A stretch of 20,513 nt of DNA from contig DAIOEN010000131.1 in NCBI GenBank assembly GCA_036746235.1, positions 1 to 20,513 of the forward strand, in the 5' to 3' direction. How positions within the stretch are numbered: position 1 is the stretch's first letter; each line of letters opens with the position of its first letter. Shown one piece after another: positions 1 through 6,081 of the stretch. Source of the DNA: CALARM01 sp036746235 (GTDB taxonomy: Bacteria; Vulcanimicrobiota; SpSt-956; JAKJGF01). The translations under genes were made by a program, and so were the position numbers. Under the pieces are notes generated by a model. That model was given only the letters and a program-made list of their open reading frames with translations, was not told the DNA's origin and did no database searches.

Positions 1-1521
1 AGAGCACGGTACCCGTTAATAAATATTATAAGTTACGAAGAAGAAAGACTTCTTTCTACTATAAAAGATGTTTTAAAGAACAGTAAAAATATGTTTTCCT
101 GGACTCTGGGAGAAGGATTTGAAATTATAAATTCCAGAGGAATTCATCCTGAACCGGGTGCTGTAGATCCTCTTGTTGCTCTGGACAGAATAGATAAATT
201 TCAGAACGAAGCAATTTTTATTCTAAAGGATTTTCATCTTTTCTGGAAGGATAACAGAGTTCTTGTAAAGCTTCGCTCTCTATGTTCCAGACTTAAAAAA
301 AGCACAAAAAATGTAATAATTATTACACCTGTTCCCGGCATACCTCCTGAACTGAAAGATCATGTAACAGTAATTAATTTCCCTCTTCCTGACTATGATG
401 AAATGGTAAAAATTTTAGACGATGTTATAATTAAGACATGTATAAAACCCCGTCTTACAGCAGGTGTTAAAGAAAGAATAGTAAAATCCTCTCTGGGACT
501 TTCAGGCAATCAGGCTGAAAGGGCATTTTTGAAGTGTATTACTATAAACGGTAACCTGGATGAACGTTCTATAGATCTCATTTTATATGAAAAAAAACAG
601 ATGATCTCCGAAACGCCTGCTCTGGAATTTTTCCCTGTAACAGAAACAATAGGAAGTGTAGGAGGTCTTGAAACATTAAAATCATGGATTAAAAAGAGAG
701 AAAAGGCTTTTACTATAGAAGCGAGAGATTACGGGCTACCTACGCCTAAAGGTATTCTTCTTGTAGGAATTCCAGGCACAGGTAAAAGCCTTGTGGCAAA
801 AGCCATATCAGGTCTGTGGAAAATGCCTCTGTTGAGACTTGATGTGGGAGCAATATTCGGAGGCCTTGTAGGGCAGTCGGAAGAAAATATAAGGACTGCC
901 ATATCTATTGCAGAAACTATAGCTCCATGTATCCTCTGGATAGATGAAATAGAAAAAGGACTTTTCGGGCAAAAAAGTAACAGCCAGGGAGATAGTGGCG
1001 TTACTGCAAGGGTTTCCGCTACATTACTTACATGGCTTCAGGAAAAGATATCTCCTGTATTTGTTGTGGCAACGGCAAATGATATAAAAGGATTTGCTCT
1101 TGAAGAACTCAGAATGGGAAGGTTCGATTCTATATTTTTTCTCGATCTTCCTGATGAAAAAGAGAGAAGAGAAATTTTTAAAGTCCATATTGAAAAAAGA
1201 CGACCTGTCATAAGAAATTATGATATTTCTTATCTTTCATCCCTCACTGAAGGTTATACGGGAGCAGAAATAGAACAGATTATAATAGAAACTATGCATA
1301 ATGCTTTTAATGAAGACGGCAGAGATTTTGTAACAGAAGATATAGTCAAAACAATTAATACTGTCATACCTTCATCTGAAATGATGAAAGAAAAAATTGA
1401 TGAATTGAGAGTATGGGTGGAAAGTAAAAGAGTGAGGTCTGCTTCAGGGGATAGCAGGAAAAAGATTAATATACTTGATAACAGGTCATATATAAAATTG
1501 GAACCTTATGGAAAATCGTGA
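1..1521 (+). CDS. Ycf46-like AAA family ATPase (5' partial)
   Basis: This AAA+ ATPase resembles the Ycf46 family of cyanobacteria and plastids; its cellular substrate is not known to me. The reading frame is open back to base 1 (it begins RARYPLINIISYEEERLL, typical of the start of this family), so the ATG at 91 is internal and only a few N-terminal residues are probably missing. Counting from that ATG: residues 1-190 are the N-terminal regulatory half, the Walker A motif GIPGTGKS is at 226-233, Walker B WIDE ends at D285-E286, the sensor 1 Asn is N330, arginine-finger candidates are R341 and R344 (RMGRFD), and GYTGAEIEQ at 388-396 is the sensor 2 helix. The tail (EKIDELRVWVESKRVRSAS) is also family-typical. 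All ATPase residues are intact. The stop codon lies inside a heptad repeat. The GrpE-like gene follows after 49 bp. Confidence 0.9.
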   Translation, partial: RARYPLINIISYEEERLLSTIKDVLKNSKNMFSWTLGEGFEIINSRGIHPEPGAVDPLVALDRIDKFQNEAIFILKDFHLFWKDNRVLVKLRSLCSRLKKSTKNVIIITPVPGIPPELKDHVTVINFPLPDYDEMVKILDDVIIKTCIKPRLTAGVKERIVKSSLGLSGNQAERAFLKCITINGNLDERSIDLILYEKKQMISETPALEFFPVTETIGSVGGLETLKSWIKKREKAFTIEARDYGLPTPKGILLVGIPGTGKSLVAKAISGLWKMPLLRLDVGAIFGGLVGQSEENIRTAISIAETIAPCILWIDEIEKGLFGQKSNSQGDSGVTARVSATLLTWLQEKISPVFVVATANDIKGFALEELRMGRFDSIFFLDLPDEKERREIFKVHIEKRRPVIRNYDISYLSSLTEGYTGAEIEQIIIETMHNAFNEDGRDFVTEDIVKTINTVIPSSEMMKEKIDELRVWVESKRVRSASGDSRKKINILDNRSYIKLEPYGKS

Positions 1522-1538
1522 GATGTGACGCGTTACGA
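1517..1538. repeat. Short heptad repeat at 3' end of the AAA ATPase gene
   Basis: A short run of the window-wide GTGA/GCGTNAC repeat family (cgtgaga, tgtgacg, cgttacg). The TGA at 1519-1521 that ends the AAA ATPase gene is the TGA of the first unit. Confidence 0.6.
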
Positions 1539-1570
1539 TTTCTAATAACTATCAGAACAGGAGAATATAC

Positions 1571-2092
1571 ATGAGTTTTCTCTCAAATTTTCTTGAGAAC
1601 ATATTTCATAGAAAAGAATTTGAAAAGTTAAAGGTAGAAGTTCTGGATTTGAGAAGAAAAGTCATGGAACTGGAAATAGAGTCGGAGGAAAAAGAAAATT
1701 TAATCGAATCATTAAAAAAAGAATATGAAGCTTTACATAGCAGATGTAGAGATAATACAGTTAATGTAAAAGAGGAAGAGATTATAGAGATCTTCACTGA
1801 AATCTCTCCCCATCTGACCCAGTTAAATACTATGAAAAAGCTTGATGAGAAAGGCAAAGATATAAAGATAAAAGATCTGTTCCGTCTGATAAAACAGATA
1901 GAGAAGATTTTTGAAAAACGTGGTGTCATACAGATTGGAGAAGCAGGTGAAAAGGTGCCTTATGACAGTTCGGTACATCAATCGGCAGGCAATATGTCTA
2001 TCTCTGAAGCTGAGGAAGTGATCATAAGATTTTGCGGTTATAAGATACAGGACAAATTAGTAAAAAGAGCGCTTGTAGGAAAGGATTTTTGA
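1571..2092 (+). CDS. Divergent GrpE-like nucleotide exchange factor
   Basis: A 173-residue protein that looks like a diverged GrpE, the nucleotide exchange factor of DnaK/Hsp70 chaperones. Residues about 8-60 form a charged, heptad-rich coiled coil like the GrpE stalk. The C-terminal part (about 117-173) follows the GrpE beta-domain pattern: a G-x2-I-x3-GE start, YDSSVH in place of FDPxxH, a V-x-V-like strand, then GYKIQDKLVKRALV in place of the usual GYxLxDRVLRPAxV. The conserved Pro of RPA is missing, so it is not a canonical GrpE. A ribosome binding site (ACAGGAGA) lies 7-8 bp before the ATG. It sits between the AAA ATPase and the propeller gene, probably in one transcript, so it may serve a specialised Hsp70-like protein encoded elsewhere. 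The family assignment rests on motif pattern only. Confidence 0.65.
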   Translation: MSFLSNFLENIFHRKEFEKLKVEVLDLRRKVMELEIESEEKENLIESLKKEYEALHSRCRDNTVNVKEEEIIEIFTEISPHLTQLNTMKKLDEKGKDIKIKDLFRLIKQIEKIFEKRGVIQIGEAGEKVPYDSSVHQSAGNMSISEAEEVIIRFCGYKIQDKLVKRALVGKDF

Positions 2093-2117
2093 GTTGTTTT
2101 AGAAAGGGAGTAATAAG

Positions 2118-3455
2118 ATGTTAAAATTTTTTATTATTATAAGTTTATTTTTAATCCCCTTATATGCTTTTGCTTCAGATGAAACACCGGTTCCTGATGT
2201 ATGGTGGACTTATTCCACAGGTGGAGCGATAAATGCACCTCCTGTTATGGCAGACGTGGATTCTGACGGTAAACTTGAAGTCATAGTGGCATCTGAAGAT
2301 AATTCCATTTATGTCCTGAGGGCTACTACAGGCAGTCTGGTATGGAAATTCTCTGCAAAAGGGCCACTGCTCGGTCCTCCTGTAATTGGAGATTTAGATA
2401 AAGATAATGATCTTGACCTTGTATTTGGATGCCGTGGTGATTATATTTATGCCATTGAAGGTAAAGAAGGAAAACTGCTCTGGAAATATCTCTGCGGAGG
2501 TGCTATGGTATCTTCACCTGTCCTGGGAGATATAGATTCTGACGGAGATCTGGATGTAATTATAGGTTCAGGTGATTATTATCTGACAGCTTTTGATGGC
2601 CCCACAGGAGCATATCTATGGAAATATGAAACAGGTGGCGAGATAGCCAGTTGTCCTGCTATAGGAGATATCGATGGTGATAAGAAACTGGATCTGGTAG
2701 TTGGAAGCAGAGATCATAAGATTTATGCTTTTAATGCCAGAGATGGCTCAGTTAAATGGACTGCATCTGCAGGTGATGAGATAATATCTTCTCCTGCCAT
2801 GGGAGATTTGAACAGAGATGGCATTTATGAAATAATTATTACATCAGTTGATACTAAATGTTACTGTTTTGAAGGTAAAGGAGGGCGTAAATTATGGGAA
2901 TATAAAACAGAAGGAGCAATAATTTCATCTCCTGCCCTGTTTGACGTAAATGGTGACGGATTTATCGATGCCACTTTTGGCTCAACAGATCATTATATTT
3001 ATGCTATAGACAGTTCATCAGGAAAACTTCTGTGGAGATATGAAACAGAGGATGAAATAACTTCTTCTCCTGTAGTGGCAGATATTGACGGAGATGGAGG
3101 TATGGATGTCCTTATATCTTCAAGGGATAATTTTCTTTATGCTGTTGACGGATGGAATGGTGATGACCTGAGAGGTGGAGGTCTTATCTGGAAAAGAGAA
3201 CTGACTTATTACAGTGACTCTGGATCTTTTATAATAGATGTAGACAGAGATGGATATCTTGAAATATATCTGACCTCAGCAGGAGGTAAATTATATGCCT
3301 ATAAAACTAAATGTTCCGGCCAACTCGGGTGGCCCCGTTTCGCGTCAGATCCTTTTAATACGAATGTCTATGAAAATACTCGTTCCTATGTTCAGGCCAT
3401 AGCAAAAGGTGTTCAGGCTATGAGTAAATGGAGGCCGCCGATTAAAATAAGGTGA
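2118..3455 (+). CDS. Secreted FG-GAP/PQQ-like eight-repeat beta-propeller protein
   Basis: A 445-residue exported protein. Residues 1-19 are a signal peptide (hydrophobic IIISLFLIPLY core, likely cleavage after AFA). The rest is eight tandem repeats of about 46 residues. Each has a PPV/SPV strand, an Asp-rich DxDxDG-type loop (DVDSDGKLEV, DLDKDNDLDL, DIDSDGDLDV, DIDGDKKLDL, DLNRDGIYEI, DVNGDGFIDA, DIDGDGGMDV, DVDRDGYLEI), an IYA-type strand and a closing G-x-L-x-W. This combines the calcium loops of FG-GAP/VCBS repeats with the W motif of PQQ-like propellers, so an eight-bladed, calcium-stabilised propeller outside the cytoplasm is expected. No catalytic residues or membrane anchor are visible; a binding or scaffold role is likely. 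A GGGAG ribosome binding site precedes the ATG. The stop codon lies in a GTGA heptad repeat. Confidence 0.85.
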   Translation: MLKFFIIISLFLIPLYAFASDETPVPDVWWTYSTGGAINAPPVMADVDSDGKLEVIVASEDNSIYVLRATTGSLVWKFSAKGPLLGPPVIGDLDKDNDLDLVFGCRGDYIYAIEGKEGKLLWKYLCGGAMVSSPVLGDIDSDGDLDVIIGSGDYYLTAFDGPTGAYLWKYETGGEIASCPAIGDIDGDKKLDLVVGSRDHKIYAFNARDGSVKWTASAGDEIISSPAMGDLNRDGIYEIIITSVDTKCYCFEGKGGRKLWEYKTEGAIISSPALFDVNGDGFIDATFGSTDHYIYAIDSSSGKLLWRYETEDEITSSPVVADIDGDGGMDVLISSRDNFLYAVDGWNGDDLRGGGLIWKRELTYYSDSGSFIIDVDRDGYLEIYLTSAGGKLYAYKTKCSGQLGWPRFASDPFNTNVYENTRSYVQAIAKGVQAMSKWRPPIKIR

Positions 3456-3538
3456 GAGTCGTGAGTCGTGAGTAGAGGCGTTTAATTAAATACTCTGGGA
3501 TTAAATACGTATCACGCATTACGCGTTACGCGTCACGA
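3452..3538 (+). repeat. Composite heptad repeat with decayed GGCGTTT palindrome
   Basis: Fills most of the propeller-rubredoxin gap. GTGAGAG/GTCGTGA-type units supply the propeller stop codon (3453-3455). They are followed by GAGGCGTTTAATTAAATAC, a decayed version of the GGGCGTTT hairpin seen intact at 7643 and 10060, and then by GCATTAC, GCGTTAC and GCGTCAC units. The order of parts is the same as in the copy at 7600-7762. Confidence 0.75.
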
Positions 3539-3565
3539 TTATAATAATATTGGAAATATACAAAC

Positions 3566-3754
3566 ATGTTAAAATATATATGCAGTATGTGTAACTATAT
3601 ATATAATGAAGAGTCAGGTGATGAACAGTCCGGTATTTTACCTGGCACTAAATTTCACGATCTTCCTGATGACTGGTGCTGTCCTGTATGTGGTGCAGAA
3701 AAAGCTAAATTCTATCAGTCTTACGGGGGAGGGCCGAAAAGACGTCGTGCCTGA
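3566..3754 (+). CDS. Rubredoxin
   Basis: A 62-residue rubredoxin, a one-electron carrier with a single Fe(Cys)4 site in the cytoplasm. The iron ligands are C6 and C9 (YICSMC) and C39 and C42 (PDDWCCPVCG), in the standard two-knuckle arrangement with the conserved Y-x-Y, PGT and LPDDW features. An extra Cys (C38) precedes the third ligand. The family core is about 52-54 residues; here a short basic tail (PKRRRA) follows. The ribosome binding site is weak (GGAAA about 10 bp upstream) and the upstream gap is mostly repeat DNA. No partner oxidoreductase gene adjoins it. It converges on the zinc-finger gene, whose stop is 13 bp away. Confidence 0.93.
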   Translation: MLKYICSMCNYIYNEESGDEQSGILPGTKFHDLPDDWCCPVCGAEKAKFYQSYGGGPKRRRA

Positions 3755-3767
3755 TTATGACAGGTCT

Positions 3768-5597
3768 CTATTTTTTATATTTTAGTTTACTGTAAGCAAG
3801 AGCTATAAATTTCCTTACATCACTGTCTGTTTCATTTTTTATGCCTGTCATAAGATAATCAAGTCCATCTTTATCCATTCTTTCTACAAGTATTTCTGCA
3901 GCTTTTATTCTCAATTCTTTATGGGGTTCATGTAATACTATATTGCCTATATACTCGGTAACACTATTGTCCTGAATTTTACCTATATGTTCAAGAATTT
4001 CTTTTTTTTCTGAAATCGTGACATTTTCACTGTTAAATGTACTTATCAGTTCTTCCTTTTCGTTTTTATTATAATCCTCCCTCTGTGAACCTAAAAGATT
4101 ATCGGATAAAATAAAATCTGCCAGATCTGAGTGTAATTTTTCCTTCTCAGCATTTTCTAAAAGTTCATCTATTTCTGAAAGATCAAAATCACCTTCAATG
4201 AAACCTTCTTCTGACGCAAGAATGTCATCTATTTCCGAAAGATCTATTTCATCTTCTAATATTTGTTCACTCTTCGATTGTTCTGATAGAATGTCTGCCA
4301 TCTCTATCTCTTCCATAGTTTTATCTGAAACTTTTCTATCTTCTGCGCTTTCTATTTCTTCGGGAATGTTATGCACACCGGCAAAGTTCACTGATTTAGC
4401 TATGGAATATTGCACAGGTTCTTTCTCTTCCTGACCTGTAACCTCTTCGGGACTTTCTATTGCCTGGAGTATATTCTGGAAATAGGTATTTATTTGCTCG
4501 ATATTACCGGTTTTAATTTCTATGTTATCAGATAATTCTTTTTCTATAGAACCTTCATTGCCGGTTTTAAGCTCTATGTTATCAGATAATTCTCCCTTTA
4601 ATTTATTTTCATCAGCTATTATTGTTTCTTCAGAACGTTCTTCAATTTTATGAGGGTCATAATCTTCTCCTGCAAAGTTCAGGTTTGTAAACCAGTTTTC
4701 CTTCTGACTGTTCTGGAACAACCCTCTTTCATACATTGCATTTTCTTTGATATCTTTTTGAGATGGTTCTGGAAGAGTTTTTTGTTCATGTTTTTGCGAA
4801 ATATCCTCAGCAGTTTTGTCTGATATAGAAGAAGTGTTTATTTCATATTCTACCGGAATATCTCGAAGATTTTTTAGCGATTTATCTGAAAGATTTTTTA
4901 TGTCATGTTTTATTAGAGATTTACCAGAATCTATCAGGGGTTTTACGATACGTTTTTTTCTTTCATCAGCTATAAGGTTTTTTTTCGAAGCTTTCAGAAC
5001 TTGAAAGGAACCTTCATTAGGATTTTCTTTTATCTTATTTTTCGCGCTATCCGCTTCTATTTCCTGTGATATACTCTCTTCTTCAAGTAATTTTGCCAGT
5101 TCAGGCGGAAGTTCTTCTCCTATAGAATTGAAATCCATATCTTCCTCTATATCTTTTATTTCATCATCAGGTAATTCTTCACCTGAGACAGGCATTTTAT
5201 ACCAGCATGTATAGCATATAGTATCTACATTATCATCTACTCTCAGGCAATCGTTGCATACCATAAGATTACATCTGGAGCATTTTTTTATTGCTTCTTT
5301 ATAACTGTGATAGGCACATGGTATCTTTTTTTTGGCAGGCTTTTGTGTCCAGGGAACAATCATACCCTGTCCGGCAAGACTTGCACTCACCTGATACTGC
5401 AGATTTGATATATTAATGTGAGGTTTTGGTTCTTTCAAATCAGTCTCATCGGAAAAAGAAAAAAAACACCCCTTCTGAGCACATTCGGAACAGACAGTGT
5501 TGTTATTTATTACCTTTGTACAGAGATAACAGAACCATTTAGAACACTGGTGACATTTTTTATCGGCAAATAGATTTGGATGTTTTGGACAGAACAT
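3768..5597 (-). CDS. Double B-box zinc finger protein with acidic linker and C-terminal HEAT-like repeats
   Basis: A 609-residue protein from the ATG at 5597. The frame extends to a TTG at 5633, but that codon is in a terminator loop, while the ATG has AAAGAG about 9 bp upstream. Two B-box-like zinc modules have near-identical ligand spacing: C3, H6, C15, C18, C23, C26, C36, C39 and C94, H97, C106, C109, C114, C117, C128, C131. Residues about 140-510 are a very acidic, low-complexity, probably disordered linker with an internal duplication (ELSDNIELKTGN / ELSDNIEIKTGN) and a repeated DLSEIDxxL motif. The last 95 or so residues are helical and HEAT-like (EYIGNIVLHEPHKELRIKAAEILVERM, then DVRKFIALAYSKL). 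There are no membrane segments or catalytic motifs. A scaffold or protein-interaction role is inferred. I know no named family with this architecture. Confidence 0.8.
   Translation of the reverse strand: MFCPKHPNLFADKKCHQCSKWFCYLCTKVINNNTVCSECAQKGCFFSFSDETDLKEPKPHINISNLQYQVSASLAGQGMIVPWTQKPAKKKIPCAYHSYKEAIKKCSRCNLMVCNDCLRVDDNVDTICYTCWYKMPVSGEELPDDEIKDIEEDMDFNSIGEELPPELAKLLEEESISQEIEADSAKNKIKENPNEGSFQVLKASKKNLIADERKKRIVKPLIDSGKSLIKHDIKNLSDKSLKNLRDIPVEYEINTSSISDKTAEDISQKHEQKTLPEPSQKDIKENAMYERGLFQNSQKENWFTNLNFAGEDYDPHKIEERSEETIIADENKLKGELSDNIELKTGNEGSIEKELSDNIEIKTGNIEQINTYFQNILQAIESPEEVTGQEEKEPVQYSIAKSVNFAGVHNIPEEIESAEDRKVSDKTMEEIEMADILSEQSKSEQILEDEIDLSEIDDILASEEGFIEGDFDLSEIDELLENAEKEKLHSDLADFILSDNLLGSQREDYNKNEKEELISTFNSENVTISEKKEILEHIGKIQDNSVTEYIGNIVLHEPHKELRIKAAEILVERMDKDGLDYLMTGIKNETDSDVRKFIALAYSKLKYKK
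4507..4593. repeat. 54-bp-period internal duplication in the zinc-finger gene
   Basis: The 33-base stretches at 4507-4539 and 4561-4593 are nearly identical (two mismatches) and 54 bp apart. They encode the duplicated ELSDNIE(L/I)KTGN segment of the acidic linker, a recent in-frame tandem duplication of 18 codons. Confidence 0.75.
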
Positions 5598-5617
5598 TAT
5601 AAGACACTCTTTAAATA

Positions 5618-5650
5618 AAAAAGAGGTAAACAAATCTTTTACCTCTTTTT
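5618..5650 (-). terminator. Rho-independent terminator of the small acidic gene (bidirectional form)
   Basis: A perfect 13-bp stem (5618-5630 pairs with 5638-5650) around a 7-base loop. In minus-strand reading it ends in a T-run. It lies 17 bp after the stop of the 56-residue gene and 20 bp before the ATG of the zinc-finger gene, so it either separates the two or attenuates read-through. Confidence 0.8.
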
Positions 5651-5667
5651 TTGAAAAATTTTTTTAT

Positions 5668-5838
5668 TTATTCCTCTTCAGCTACTTCTTCGCCTTCTTC
5701 TCCTTCAGCATATTCATCTGTTTCAGGTGTTTCTTCGGCTTTTTTATTGTTGCAAGAGAGACCTTCTCTAAAGCTATACCATCCTTTAGCACTTGATGCT
5801 GAAGATGCTCCGGAATATCCTCCTAAACCACCTATCAT
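5668..5838 (-). CDS. Small acidic protein, 56 residues, unknown function
   Basis: A short gene read directly from the sequence: ATG at 5836-5838, TAA at 5668-5670. A full consensus ribosome binding site, GGAGGG (5845-5850 on the complement), is 6 bp from the ATG, a terminator hairpin follows the stop, and a plausible promoter lies upstream; together these make it a convincing gene despite its size. The product starts MIGGLGGYSGASSASSAKGW, then YSFREGLSCNN, and ends in a strongly acidic Glu-rich tail (ETDEYAEGEEGEEVAEEE). The Gly/Ser/Ala-rich first half is hydrophobic but too short and polar for a clear membrane segment. One Cys is present. I recognise no family. It is transcribed toward the zinc-finger gene but separated from it by the terminator. 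Confidence 0.75.
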   Translation of the reverse strand: MIGGLGGYSGASSASSAKGWYSFREGLSCNNKKAEETPETDEYAEGEEGEEVAEEE

Positions 5839-5899
5839 AAAATTCCCTCCTTAATGATATATCTTTCAAAGACATAATTATCTATTTCTTTATTTTAAT

Positions 5900-5929
5900 A
5901 TTTTATCACGCATTATTATAAAAAGTAAA
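5900..5929 (-). promoter_or_regulatory. Possible sigma70 promoter for the 56-residue gene
   Basis: On the complement, TTTACT (5924-5929) and TAAAAT (5900-5905) are separated by 18 bp. They match 4/6 and 5/6 of the consensus, about 60 bp before the small gene's ATG. The region is AT-rich, so chance matches are possible. Confidence 0.35.
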
Positions 5930-5947
5930 GACCATAAATATTTTTAG

Positions 5948-5977
5948 TTGACTTTCCGAATAAAATAGCAATATAAT
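5948..5977 (+). promoter_or_regulatory. Sigma70-type promoter for the radical SAM gene
   Basis: TTGACT (5948-5953) and TATAAT (5972-5977) with an 18-bp spacer: a near-consensus promoter pointing at the radical SAM gene. The expected transcript start near 5984 gives a leader of about 100 bases that includes an 18-bp tandem duplication. Confidence 0.65.
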
Positions 5978-5997
5978 AGTAAGTGATCCAGATTTAT

Positions 5998-6033
5998 TGA
6001 GGTGAGTATAAATACTGAGGTGAGCATAAATAT
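5998..6033 (+). repeat. 18-bp tandem duplication in the radical SAM leader
   Basis: TGAGGTGAGTATAAATAC (5998-6015) is followed directly by TGAGGTGAGCATAAATAT (6016-6033), two mismatches in 18. Each unit carries a Shine-Dalgarno-like GAGGTGA. A 12-codon frame from GTG at 6002 to TAA at 6040 spans both units. Confidence 0.7.
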
Positions 6034-6048
6034 TTCATAAAAACTCTC

Positions 6049-6060
6049 GTGACCCGTGAC
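6049..6060 (+). repeat. Minimal GTGACCC-type repeat before the radical SAM gene
   Basis: GTGACCC GTGAC, one and a half heptad units of the window-wide family, directly before GGGAGG. A GTG start codon called here would lie inside the repeat. Confidence 0.4.
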
Positions 6061-6081
6061 GGGAGGAAAACCTTTTATTAC

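Noticed and set aside
3741..3785. Possible terminator between rubredoxin and the zinc-finger gene (CCTG...CAGG then a T-run)
   Set aside because: The stem is only 4 bp; the T-run is part of the antisense coding end of the zinc-finger gene.
5598..5633. TTG start for the zinc-finger protein adding 12 residues
   Set aside because: The TTG lies in the loop of a terminator and lacks a ribosome binding site; ATG 5597 directly precedes the conserved Cys/His module.
5651..5854. A 67-codon plus-strand open frame rich in Ser/Pro
   Set aside because: It is antisense to the 56-residue small gene, starts inside the terminator T-run and has no ribosome binding site.
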